Position numbers and translations under genes: made by a program. DNA of 64,000 nucleotides from Saprospiraceae bacterium (GTDB lineage Bacteria; Bacteroidota; Bacteroidia; Chitinophagales; Saprospiraceae): NCBI GenBank assembly GCA_013360405.1, contig JABWBR010000013.1, positions 1 through 64,000 of the forward strand, in the 5' to 3' direction. Below the pieces are notes generated by a model. It saw nothing but the letters and a program-made list of their open reading frames with translations, did no database searches and was not told the origin of the DNA. Every line of letters starts with the position of its first letter. Position 1 is the stretch's first letter. Shown here in pieces: positions 7,993 through 15,636 of the stretch.

Positions 7993-8529
7993 AACTTTGC
8001 GTCCTTCCGCAGTACGCGAATTAACGGCTGATTTATTGATCTTTTTGAGGTCGATCAACAGGCTGGCAAAAGCGCTTTCGGTATCTACGCGGTATTTTTT
8101 GCCTTCATAGGTGACTTGCCCGTCGCGGCGGTTCCATTCTGAGGCCAGCAGTACATAGCGGTTGCCGGCTTTGGGGCTGGGGCCGAACACAAGGTAACGG
8201 TCTTCACCACCGGTTTCAAAACTCACGGCAAAACGATCGGATTTTGGACTAAACAAAAACACGCCGGGTGTGCCTTTGCGGATCACAATTTCTTCTACTT
8301 GTCTGCCATCGATAATTTTGATCTGGCCGCGTATGATTTCCGAAGTGCCGCTATTGATTTCTCTGCGCATGACGATATCGTTTGACAAATAAAATTGCAC
8401 GCGCTTGAGCTCTTCATCGGTCCAGCGGTTTTGCTCATAAATTTGCTGGGTAAACGGGCGGAGGGTAGGGCCACAGGCGCTGAGCACCCCCAGCAACAAC
8501 AATAAACCTCCAGTGATAATGCGGTTCAT
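7987..8529 (-). CDS. Hypothetical lipoprotein, 180 residues
   Basis: Residues 1-19 are a lipoprotein signal peptide (MNRIITGGLLLLLGVLSAC) with lipobox LSAC and acylation at Cys19. The mature part is about 160 residues of mixed alpha and beta with no other cysteine, and contains FTQQIYEQNRWTDEELKRVQ and GQVTYEGKKYRVDTES. I know this only as a conserved hypothetical lipoprotein type of the phylum. The protein is probably anchored in the outer membrane, facing the periplasm. Its start lies divergent from the 8671 gene. Confidence 0.75.
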   Translation of the reverse strand: MNRIITGGLLLLLGVLSACGPTLRPFTQQIYEQNRWTDEELKRVQFYLSNDIVMRREINSGTSEIIRGQIKIIDGRQVEEIVIRKGTPGVFLFSPKSDRFAVSFETGGEDRYLVFGPSPKAGNRYVLLASEWNRRDGQVTYEGKKYRVDTESAFASLLIDLKKINKSAVNSRTAEGRKVN

Positions 8530-8641
8530 GCGTATTGTTTTTTTTATGTCTACGAAATTAAGGTCTGTAGGTATAGCGTGGATATTCCTTAAGAATAATT
8601 AACCCCGGCTTAACGCATTTTAACGGCTGCTGAAAGTTTTG

Positions 8642-8649
8642 TACCTTTG
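8642..8649 (+). promoter_or_regulatory. -7 promoter box deciding the start of the 8671 gene
   Basis: TACCTTTG is a perfect -7 box. A TTG at 8647 lies inside this box and cannot be the start codon of a transcript that begins at about 8654, so the ATG at 8671 is the real start of the downstream gene. Confidence 0.6.
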
Positions 8650-8670
8650 AGGCGGTTATCAACGGATTAT

Positions 8671-9162
8671 ATGGAAGCGCTACAAACGCAATGGGATATT
8701 TGGCAGCCCCGCATCCAGGCATGGGTGGAAGGCTTAACCCCCGCAGAATGGGGAATTGGAGGCGGTACGGCCTTGGTTTTGATACTGCTTTGGATTTGGC
8801 GCGGTTCGAGCCGGTCGCGAAACAAGCAACTCGCCCCTCAGCTTGCCTTGCACGCTTTTCAGATTGCACCCTTGGGGCGCGACGCTTTTTTTAAAATCCG
8901 CAATAACGGCGAAATGGCCACGCTGACAACTATGTTGATCAAAGGCCGTAACGATTTGCTGATCAAAAGCGACTATGCCGGTCACCAGATCGATAAAGAA
9001 AAAGTTTATGGCATTTTGCTCGAAACCACTTCTACCGCGCGTATTCAAAATGATTTCAGCATAGAGCTAATGTTTATCGACCAACAGCGCAACGTATACC
9101 GCCAGATTTTTGATATGCGCCAACAGGCCGCGTTGCCGCCGAAGCTGGTAAGAACCCCGTAG
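8671..9162 (+). CDS. Hypothetical single-span membrane protein, 163 residues
   Basis: The ATG at 8671 is preferred over an upstream TTG because the latter overlaps the promoter. Residues 28-43 (GIGGGTALVLILLWIW) form one transmembrane helix, followed by a basic stop-transfer RGSSRSRNK; the remaining 115 residues are soluble, probably cytoplasmic, and beta-rich (…FFKIRNNGEMATLTTMLIKG…). No family is recognised. The stop codon TAG lies inside the left arm of the hairpin at 9156-9189. Confidence 0.65.
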   Translation: MEALQTQWDIWQPRIQAWVEGLTPAEWGIGGGTALVLILLWIWRGSSRSRNKQLAPQLALHAFQIAPLGRDAFFKIRNNGEMATLTTMLIKGRNDLLIKSDYAGHQIDKEKVYGILLETTSTARIQNDFSIELMFIDQQRNVYRQIFDMRQQAALPPKLVRTP

Positions 9163-9189
9163 AGACGCAAGATTTTACGTCTCTACGGG
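9156..9189. terminator. CCCGTAGAGACG palindrome shared by two convergent genes
   Basis: CCCGTAGAGACG (9156-9167) and its exact complement (9178-9189) flank a 10-base loop. The TAG in the left arm is the stop of the plus gene (…RTP*), and the TAG in the right arm, read on the minus strand, is the stop of the minus gene (…TPIP*). This is a bidirectional terminator built of the GTAGAGACGC word, seen again at 26503-26548. Confidence 0.85.
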
Positions 9190-11432
9190 ATCGGTGTCAT
9201 TCGAAAATCGATGGTGGCCAGTCCGCCCGCGTCAAAATGATATATTTCGAACCGGTGTTCACCGGCATGAAGATCAACGATGACTTCATCTACTGCGGGT
9301 TCGTGTATATCCCAATGGTCAATAAGCAGATTTCCATCCACGTATAATTTAAGGCCGTCGTCGCTGGTGGCAGTTAGCCGGTATTTGCCTGCAGGTACCG
9401 AAACGGTAGCATTGGCAAAGGTGGCAAATTTGTCGGCGGGTACTTTTTCGCGCGGGGCGCCCCACCAGCGCCAGGCCAGTTGCGGCGTAGATTGCACGTG
9501 CAGGGGGATTTGCTTGCGCAGCGCGGCGAAAGCCTCGAAATTGGTTAGTGGGTCGCTGGACTCGTCGTATGCTACCCATTTTACCTGCCAATTAAGTGGC
9601 TGATCGAAGTATTGGAAGCTAAACAGATAGGGGTTTCCGCTTTGATGGAAAAATCCCCATTGGTCGACAAATGTCTTACCTTTAAATTCCATTTTCAGGT
9701 TAACCAAATGGGAACCTGCTTTGCGCCGAAGGCTAATAGTGGCAGGCATACTTCCGCTACTCTCCCTGGTTTTTTCCAGTCCTTCGTATTCAATTATCCG
9801 CCATTCCCCTTGTGGGCCCATTATATTAAAAGTAAAAAGCCCGTCTTTTAATTCGCGCAGCCAGATGGCGGGGTATTCGAAATTATAGGGGCCCCATTCG
9901 TTGACCAGCATATAGCGGCGGCCGCGCGGATGGTCTTTGGACAAAGAAGCGTCAATGCCATCGGGCAGCGGCGCGGGGATTTTTTGCTTTACCCAGTCGG
10001 GAAGTTGCAGCACTTGCTCAAATAAAGTAGTATCAGTTATTGTAGCTTCCTGAATTAGTCTGTTTTTTTCGCGATCAGGGATAGCTGAGGTAAGTTGTTC
10101 GGGCACATAAATATTATTTTTTACCAAAAACCGGTTTTCATTGGGTTGTTCTTCCTGCAGTAATTGCTGGAAGTGGTAAAACTCGTTGTTATCGTTGATA
10201 ATCACCTTGCGGGTGCCGGCGATTTTGAGGGGTGTTTTAACCGACACAAAAGCATTGCGCCACAGGTTGTAATCGCGGCTCATCACATCGCGGTTTTGGG
10301 CGTAACCCCAGTCGGCGGGTTGTTCTTTGCGCTGCCAGAGCCATACGCCGGTTTGGTTGTCGGCAAAATAGTTGTTAGCGATTGTATTATTCTGGCCGTG
10401 TTCGATAGCAATGCCGTGTTGGCAGTTGGTGATGCGATTGCCGGCTATGAGCGTCTGGAAGCTATAGCCTCCCCACACGCCGTAGGTGCATTCGTCGAGT
10501 CGGTTGCCGATGATTTGGTTGGAGCTAAAGGTGACTTCCACGCCATTGGTGGGGGAGTGCGAGAAGTCGTTGGCGTACAGCATATTATTATTGCAGCCGC
10601 CTTCGCCGGTATCCATCGTGCTTTGGCCGGCCCAGAGGAAAAAGCCGTCGCCGGAGTGCGTGGCGGAGTTGTAGGCGAATACGTTGTCGTTGCTTTGTTC
10701 GTAGCACAAAATGGCGGCGGAGTCCTGCCCGCGGCTGTAAAAACCGTGGCTATACCCCCGCACATTCCAGTCGAGGCGGTTGTGCATCACCTTATTGCGG
10801 CTGCTGCGATACAGGCCGATGCCTATGCCGGAATTGAATCGAATGTCGTTATTGTAAAACAAGCCGTCGTTGCAGCGCGTGAGCATAATGCCGTTTTGGC
10901 CCTGGGTGATGCGCACGTCGTGAATTTGAGCTTTATTACAATCCTTCAAATAGACTGCCGCACCGTATCGCAGCCACTCGTCTTTTTCATTTTGGTGGTA
11001 GCTGAGCCAATCTGACAAGTCTTCGCGTTCGCGCATGCTGTAGAGTCGCTGGCGATAATTGTAGCTCAGATCGCTGTTTTCAATGACGAGGCCTTCCACG
11101 TTTTGTGCCATCAGGGCCACCCGGTAGCCTCTTGCAAAGAGGTTTTTGATCGTGATATTTTTGCCGTCTTTGATTTCGATAGCCAGTCCGTTGTATTTAT
11201 CGGGGCCCAGTTGTTCGGTGGCGCCATCCAGTACGGCGCCGTTGAAGTCAACCACGATATTTTCGCCCTGGATGGTGATGACTGGGCCTTCGAGGGCAGG
11301 GATGGTATAGTAGCGGGCCTGGATAGTCGTTGATTTGTCGATTACCATGCCTTTTTGGATCGTAACAGGCTGCGCAATGGCAACAAGAGCCAGGAGAGAG
11401 AAAGCGAAAGCAATAAAAAATCGGCTGTACAT
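9183..11432 (-). CDS. Secreted right-handed beta-helix protein with C-terminal PA14 domain
   Basis: The start MYSRFFIAFAFSLLALVAIA (ATG 11432) gives a clean signal peptide ending at about AIAQ; the longer frame from 11486 adds a non-signal extension. Residues about 75-400 are parallel beta-helix coils with repeating NxIxxN patterns (NNTIANNYFADNQTGVW, GNRITNCQHGIAIEHG), the NosD/CASH type that binds or cleaves polysaccharide. Residues about 620-745 are a PA14 carbohydrate-binding domain (TATSDDGLKLYVDGNLLIDH). Catalytic residues cannot be assigned, so lyase, hydrolase or plain binding are all possible. It has no T9SS tail, so it is periplasmic or on the cell surface. Confidence 0.8.
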   Translation of the reverse strand: MYSRFFIAFAFSLLALVAIAQPVTIQKGMVIDKSTTIQARYYTIPALEGPVITIQGENIVVDFNGAVLDGATEQLGPDKYNGLAIEIKDGKNITIKNLFARGYRVALMAQNVEGLVIENSDLSYNYRQRLYSMREREDLSDWLSYHQNEKDEWLRYGAAVYLKDCNKAQIHDVRITQGQNGIMLTRCNDGLFYNNDIRFNSGIGIGLYRSSRNKVMHNRLDWNVRGYSHGFYSRGQDSAAILCYEQSNDNVFAYNSATHSGDGFFLWAGQSTMDTGEGGCNNNMLYANDFSHSPTNGVEVTFSSNQIIGNRLDECTYGVWGGYSFQTLIAGNRITNCQHGIAIEHGQNNTIANNYFADNQTGVWLWQRKEQPADWGYAQNRDVMSRDYNLWRNAFVSVKTPLKIAGTRKVIINDNNEFYHFQQLLQEEQPNENRFLVKNNIYVPEQLTSAIPDREKNRLIQEATITDTTLFEQVLQLPDWVKQKIPAPLPDGIDASLSKDHPRGRRYMLVNEWGPYNFEYPAIWLRELKDGLFTFNIMGPQGEWRIIEYEGLEKTRESSGSMPATISLRRKAGSHLVNLKMEFKGKTFVDQWGFFHQSGNPYLFSFQYFDQPLNWQVKWVAYDESSDPLTNFEAFAALRKQIPLHVQSTPQLAWRWWGAPREKVPADKFATFANATVSVPAGKYRLTATSDDGLKLYVDGNLLIDHWDIHEPAVDEVIVDLHAGEHRFEIYHFDAGGLATIDFRMTPIP

Positions 11433-11535
11433 ATGATGGATTGTGTGGTTGGTAGAAAAATTAAGGCGCTGGGCTAATAAACTCAAAGATCGGACAAACC
11501 GTTCTATATCCCATAGCGTCTAATGGATAAAAAAG

Positions 11536-11543
11536 TATCTTTG
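11536..11543 (+). promoter_or_regulatory. -7 promoter box for the 11564 gene
   Basis: TATCTTTG is a perfect -7 box 20 bases before the start codon, giving a very short leader. Confidence 0.6.
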
Positions 11544-11563
11544 TACACAAATCAAACCTGATT

Positions 11564-12193
11564 ATGAAAAGAACATTCCTGTTTGGCTTGATGATATTGG
11601 GGCTGACCATCGTATGTCAGTCTGGCCTGTACGCCCAGGGCGGCAAGAAAAAAACCTCTAAAAACGACGAATATTTTGACGACCGCGGCGGGTTTAAGCA
11701 CCGGCTGTGGTATGGCGGCGGTTTTTCACTGGGGTTCTCGGGCTCGGGCGACTGTATTGGTTGTTATAGCTTATTTCAACTGGGCTTATCGCCTATGGTG
11801 GGATATAAATTGATTGGCGATTTGTCGGTGGGCCCGCGTGTATCTTTTTTATACAACAATATCAGAGTTCGCGTAGGCAATGGCAATGTGGAGTCTATCA
11901 ATCCGGTGTCATGGTCTGTCGGCGTATTTACGCGGTATAAATTCTTGAATTTCTTGTTTGCTCATGCCGAATATGGCATTGAAAACAGGGTTAATTCTAT
12001 TGGAATTGATTTCAACGACAAAGTCGTTTTCACTCGGCTGCAGCGCAATAACGCCTATTTAGGACTCGGCTACAACGGCTCTTCCGGCTCACTTTGGGGC
12101 TTTGAAATAGCGCTACTCTATAACTTGAATTTACCCAATAATGATATTGAATCTCCATTTGATATCCGGGCGGGGGTGACGTATAATTTTTAA
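11564..12193 (+). CDS. Outer-membrane beta-barrel protein, 209 residues
   Basis: A signal peptide (MKRTFLFGLMILGLTIVCQS…LYAQ, cleavage at about 25) precedes a short charged linker and about eight amphipathic strands with alternating aromatic residues, ending in IRAGVTYNF, a terminal Phe typical of barrels. It resembles the small 'outer membrane beta-barrel' (OprF N-terminal-like or PorT-like) proteins common in Bacteroidota. Cys residues in SGSGDCIGCYSLF are unusual for a barrel and sit in a predicted extracellular loop. It is monocistronic and followed by the largest word array in the window. Confidence 0.75.
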   Translation: MKRTFLFGLMILGLTIVCQSGLYAQGGKKKTSKNDEYFDDRGGFKHRLWYGGGFSLGFSGSGDCIGCYSLFQLGLSPMVGYKLIGDLSVGPRVSFLYNNIRVRVGNGNVESINPVSWSVGVFTRYKFLNFLFAHAEYGIENRVNSIGIDFNDKVVFTRLQRNNAYLGLGYNGSSGSLWGFEIALLYNLNLPNNDIESPFDIRAGVTYNF

Positions 12194-12196
12194 TTT

Positions 12197-12539
12197 GCTA
12201 ATTTGCTGATGTGCTGATGTGCTGATGTGCTGATGTGCTGATGTGCTGATGTGCTGATGTGCTGATGTGCTGATGTGCTGATGTGCTAATTTGCTGATGT
12301 GCTGATGTGCTGATGTGCTGATGCGAACGAAGTGAGTCCCGTACCGACTGGAAGGAGGTCGGGATGCTGATGTGCTGATGTGCTAATTATTGATAAATAT
12401 ATTTATATTTTATAAATAATTAATAATCAGTTTATTGCATTAGAATACTCCGAATTTGCTTCGGGGTAATTATTAGCAAATTAGCAAATCAGCAAATCAG
12501 CAAATCAGCAAATTAGCAAATCAGCAAATCAGCAAATCA
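12197..12539. repeat. Large word-array palindrome (8-nt words GCTGATGT and AGCAAATC)
   Basis: The left arm (12197-12386) has more than a dozen tandem GCTGATGT copies; the right arm (12473-12539) has seven to eight copies of AGCAAATC, whose complement is GCTGATTT. A 41-base block at about 12322-12364, with its own hairpin (TCCCGTACCGAC…GTCGGGA), interrupts the left arm. An AT-rich core (12386-12470) separates the arms. The plus gene stops in the first word (TTTTAATTTGC), and the minus response regulator stops in the last (GGTTGATTTGC). Confidence 0.88.
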
Positions 12540-13304
12540 ACCTTGAAGTTTCTCCTTCAAAACCTGCCGGTATTTGGGCCCAACGGGCAGCGACAGCGCT
12601 TTGCCTTTGACTTCGGTGCGCATCAATTCGATCGTAGTAAAATTAGCGGCAAAACCTTTCACATCCTCCAGATTGACAATAAAACTATCGTGGATGCGCA
12701 GAAATCGATCGGCGGGCAGTTGTTGTTCGATATGCTTCAGCCGTTCGCGGGTGAGGTATTCGCCGGCGGAAGTCACAATTCTCACATTGACATTAGCGCC
12801 TTCGCAATAAATGATATCATCGAGCCATAGCTTGATCAGCATTTGCTTCACTTTTATCATAATAAAGGGGCGTGAGGCGGGGGCTGATACGGCACTTGCA
12901 GCGGGCGCCGGTGCAGCTGGGGTATTGAGTTCGCGTATGGCCTTATCGACGGCGCGAAACAACTTATCGGGTTCTACCGGTTTGAGCAGATAGGCGGGGG
13001 CATTGTATTCATAGCCTTTAATAGCGTATTCTGGGAATGCCGTCACAAAAATAACTCGAAAAGAGGGTTCGAGGCGGCGCAGCGATTCGAGCAGGCTAAA
13101 TCCGTTGGCTTCTGGCATTTCTACGTCGAGGAAAAGCAGATCGGGCATGGGATTTTGACCTGAGGCCAGGTATTGATAAGCCTCCTGGGCATTTTCAAAG
13201 GCAGCCTGGAATTCGAGGTCGAGCCTGCTTTGCAGCAAGCCCGTGATATGTTGGCGCTGCAACTCTACGTCTTCCACCACGATAAAGCGATAGGTCATTT
13301 TCAT
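12537..13304 (-). CDS. LytTR-family response regulator
   Basis: The N-terminal receiver domain (residues 4-125) has the acidic pair E11/D12 and the phospho-acceptor D60 in LFLDVEMPEANG, T at FVTAF and K in AYLLKPVEP. After an Ala/Pro linker, residues 145-252 are a LytTR DNA-binding domain (DIIYCEGANVNVRIVTSAGE…LPADRFLRIHDSFIVNLEDV). It is the output partner of the kinase just upstream, whose TGA overlaps this ATG (ATGA). Autoregulation and a role in cell-envelope or polysaccharide control are common for this family; the target is not visible here. Confidence 0.93.
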   Translation of the reverse strand: MKMTYRFIVVEDVELQRQHITGLLQSRLDLEFQAAFENAQEAYQYLASGQNPMPDLLFLDVEMPEANGFSLLESLRRLEPSFRVIFVTAFPEYAIKGYEYNAPAYLLKPVEPDKLFRAVDKAIRELNTPAAPAPAASAVSAPASRPFIMIKVKQMLIKLWLDDIIYCEGANVNVRIVTSAGEYLTRERLKHIEQQLPADRFLRIHDSFIVNLEDVKGFAANFTTIELMRTEVKGKALSLPVGPKYRQVLKEKLQG

Positions 13305-14449
13305 ATTAGCGGCAATTGTAAGTTTAACTCATAGACGCGGTCGGCCGCCCGGCTTGTCAATTCGTATGACTCGCCGTACAGCATATTTAAATTGTCTACT
13401 GCCGATTGCAGTCCGAATCCGCCTTCTTGTTCCATACTTCCCTCGTTGCGGGGATTGAGCTTGAAACTGTTACGGATGTGCAGCTGCAGGGTATCGGCTC
13501 GTATATCGATTCGGATGTTAATAAATTTTGTATCGGGGCCGTTGCGGTTATAGTGTTTAAAGCTATTTTCCACAAAAAGCAAAAGCACCATGGGGGCAAT
13601 TTGATGCGCCGTACCTTTGTATTCCCCTTTGATAGCATAGTCGAATTGCGTGTTCGCGCCAAGTTGCAGGCGCTGTAAATTGATGTAGCTGTTAATAAAT
13701 TCGATTTCCTGTTCCAACGGGGCAAAACGCTCTGATGTTCGGTATACCAGATGGCGAAGAAGTTTCGACAATTCGCCGATGAGGTTGGGTACCCGTTCGT
13801 CTTTTTGCCGGGCCAGGATCTGCAGGTTGGCCAGGGTATTAAAGAGAAAGTGAGGCCTCACCTGCTTGCGGATATAGTCGAGTTCACGCTCTACTTCGCG
13901 GCGGCGGCGGATGGCTTCGCGGCGCTCGCGGCGCTCCATTTCCCGATTGCGTTCTACTGTGTCTTTAGTAAGTGTTAACCCGGAGGTGCCAAGCACAAGT
14001 ACCATGACGACGATGGATATTTCGTACCATTCCTGGTCTATCAGGGAAAATAACAGTGAAAAAAGCGGGCCGTATATCACGCCGAAAATGGCGCTGGTGA
14101 CCAGACTAAAGGCGAAAAAGAGGAAAAAACTCCAGTTTTTAAATTGCACCATATTCATCAGATAGGGTACTAGCAAGAACTTGATTCTCCACTGGTACAC
14201 AAAAAACAGGTTGAAATACACGGGCACGCCCATCAGCAAGGTATAAGAAAAAGACTCGCCAAATACAAGCCAAAAGCTATCGCGCTTGTAGTCGAATGTT
14301 TCCAGAATTTCAACCCTGCCCTGGTACCAGGCATGTACGGCAAAAAAACAAAAAGTGACAATAGCCACGAAGAAGCCGAAACTCAGGTGTTGAACTACGT
14401 CGAGCCTGAGAAACCGGAAAAATCGCGCCTGTGTTTTGGTCATTGTCAT
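13301..14449 (-). CDS. LytS-like (His_kinase family) membrane sensor histidine kinase
   Basis: Four transmembrane segments occupy residues about 15-170 (VVQHLSFGFFVAIVTFCFF, SYTLLMGVPVYFNLFFV, FFLFFAFSLVTSAIFGVIYG, ISIVVMVLVLGTSGLTL) with no large extracytoplasmic domain. A coiled helix rich in Arg/Glu (RNREMERRERREAIRRRREV) leads to the phospho-accepting box VRPHFLFNTLANLQ and a HATPase core with LLLFVENSFKHY (N box) and GFGLQSAVDNLNMLYG (G box). It phosphorylates the LytTR regulator encoded 4 bases into its stop. The signal is unknown and probably sensed within the membrane. Confidence 0.92.
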   Translation of the reverse strand: MTMTKTQARFFRFLRLDVVQHLSFGFFVAIVTFCFFAVHAWYQGRVEILETFDYKRDSFWLVFGESFSYTLLMGVPVYFNLFFVYQWRIKFLLVPYLMNMVQFKNWSFFLFFAFSLVTSAIFGVIYGPLFSLLFSLIDQEWYEISIVVMVLVLGTSGLTLTKDTVERNREMERRERREAIRRRREVERELDYIRKQVRPHFLFNTLANLQILARQKDERVPNLIGELSKLLRHLVYRTSERFAPLEQEIEFINSYINLQRLQLGANTQFDYAIKGEYKGTAHQIAPMVLLLFVENSFKHYNRNGPDTKFINIRIDIRADTLQLHIRNSFKLNPRNEGSMEQEGGFGLQSAVDNLNMLYGESYELTSRAADRVYELNLQLPLI

Positions 14450-14675
14450 AGCAAAACGAAATTACCTTTTTTTTACAACGATTCAAATTTGCCGTTGTAC
14501 CGCTGAGGTAGTACAAATCCGGGTTTTGGTAGTGAAAGGGGCTTATTTTGTAGTAAAATGCGTTTGCAACGGCCAGATGGGTTTTTGCTTCGTCAAGCGG
14601 GGCGCATTCAACAGTGATTTGTGAGTGAGGCAAGGGCGCTTCAACTTAGCAGCATGAAACCAAAACCCTTGCATT

Positions 14676-15506
14676 ATGAATAAGCATGTATTTTTTGAAC
14701 TAGCTATCTGTTTATGTTTTTTCACGACACAGGCAATTGCGCAGTCGCCCAGGAAACTGCACCATTTTAATGGTCAAAATGTGATAAAAGCAGATCTGAG
14801 CGCTGCTTTTCAACGCGAATTATCGCTGAGTTACGAGCGGCAGTTGTCGAAATGGCTGACCTGGGAGTCCGGATTGTCTTATATAAACTATGGAGAGGCG
14901 CCAAGATTATCAGGCACAGCAGCTACCTCAACCTATACCGAATACGTAAAAAGAGAAACTGTGTGGTTCTTTTTTATCCCTTCCTCTACCACTACCCGTC
15001 ATTATATTGGTAGCGGCAGGCCTATGGAAGTACCGGCTGAAAATACTTACAGGATGAATACCTGGACGGCCAATTCTGGCTTGAGGTTTTACTTCAAACC
15101 GGCGTTAATCAAGCGCGCAATACCACAGGGTTTTTATTCGGGGCTTAGTGTTTGGGGCGGACAAGAACGATTTGAACGGCATTATTATGAAAATGAGACC
15201 AGCATTTTGGAAACGGACAGCGACCTGGATATTTATGGGATACCTATTATTTTAGTGGGGTTAACAAGCGCAGAGTCTACGACTACGTATCAGCAAACAG
15301 TCAAACCGGCATCTTCTTCTCATCAAAACTTTATTTACGGCGTCAAACATTCTCTGGGCTGGCAATGGATCGCTCCTTCCGGTTTTACGCTGGAGCTGCA
15401 GACTGCGTTGGGCGTCAGAGCCACTGAACGCAGCCGTATTCATGGCTTGGCGACTGGACGCCCTGTGAATGTAGAAGGACATATCAAGATGGGCTGGGCA
15501 TTTTAG
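14676..15506 (+). CDS. Hypothetical exported outer-membrane protein, 276 residues
   Basis: An N-terminal signal peptide (MNKHVFFELAICLCFFTTQAIA, cleavage after about 22) is followed by alternating beta strands (LSYERQLSKWLTWESGLSYI…, FYFKPALIKRAIPQGFYSGL, …VNVEGHIKMGWAF), ending in Phe. This fits an eight- to ten-stranded outer-membrane barrel of unknown family. It is divergent from the LytS/LytTR operon with a 226-base gap, so it may be a target of that system; that is inference. Confidence 0.68.
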   Translation: MNKHVFFELAICLCFFTTQAIAQSPRKLHHFNGQNVIKADLSAAFQRELSLSYERQLSKWLTWESGLSYINYGEAPRLSGTAATSTYTEYVKRETVWFFFIPSSTTTRHYIGSGRPMEVPAENTYRMNTWTANSGLRFYFKPALIKRAIPQGFYSGLSVWGGQERFERHYYENETSILETDSDLDIYGIPIILVGLTSAESTTTYQQTVKPASSSHQNFIYGVKHSLGWQWIAPSGFTLELQTALGVRATERSRIHGLATGRPVNVEGHIKMGWAF

Positions 15507-15516
15507 CAACAAAAAA

Positions 15517-15545
15517 GGGCGCCTCATCAAATAGGTGAGACGCCC
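15517..15545. terminator. Stem-loop terminator after the 14676 gene
   Basis: GGGCGCCTCA (15517-15526) pairs with TGAGACGCCC (15536-15545) apart from one C-A mismatch, with an A-run upstream. A conventional hairpin stands here in addition to the word-palindrome that follows. Confidence 0.7.
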
Positions 15546-15570
15546 CCTAACAGTCGGGTAACTGGTTGGG

Positions 15571-15636
15571 AGTCAGCAGTTAGGTCTTAGCAGTCAGCAA
15601 TTAGCGCTAAGCCCTAACCGCTAAGTCCTAATTACT
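15571..15636. repeat. Word-palindrome (TTAGCAGTCAGCA / CTAAGCCCTAACCG words)
   Basis: The left arm AGTCAGCAGTTAGGTCTTAG… and right arm CTAAGCCCTAACCGCTAAG… pair between the convergent 14676 gene and blaR1. The blaR1 stop codon (TAA) is followed directly by TTAGGACTTAGCG. It shares words with 3180-3266. Confidence 0.8.

Noticed and set aside
10164-11015. 283-codon plus-strand ORF
   Set aside because: It lies entirely antisense to the beta-helix protein gene and consists of low-complexity Val/Ala-rich sequence, a mirror of codon use.
12197-12539. GCTGATGT array as a CRISPR or microsatellite-coding gene
   Set aside because: The period is 8 bases and the region contains stops in all frames; it is an intergenic word array.
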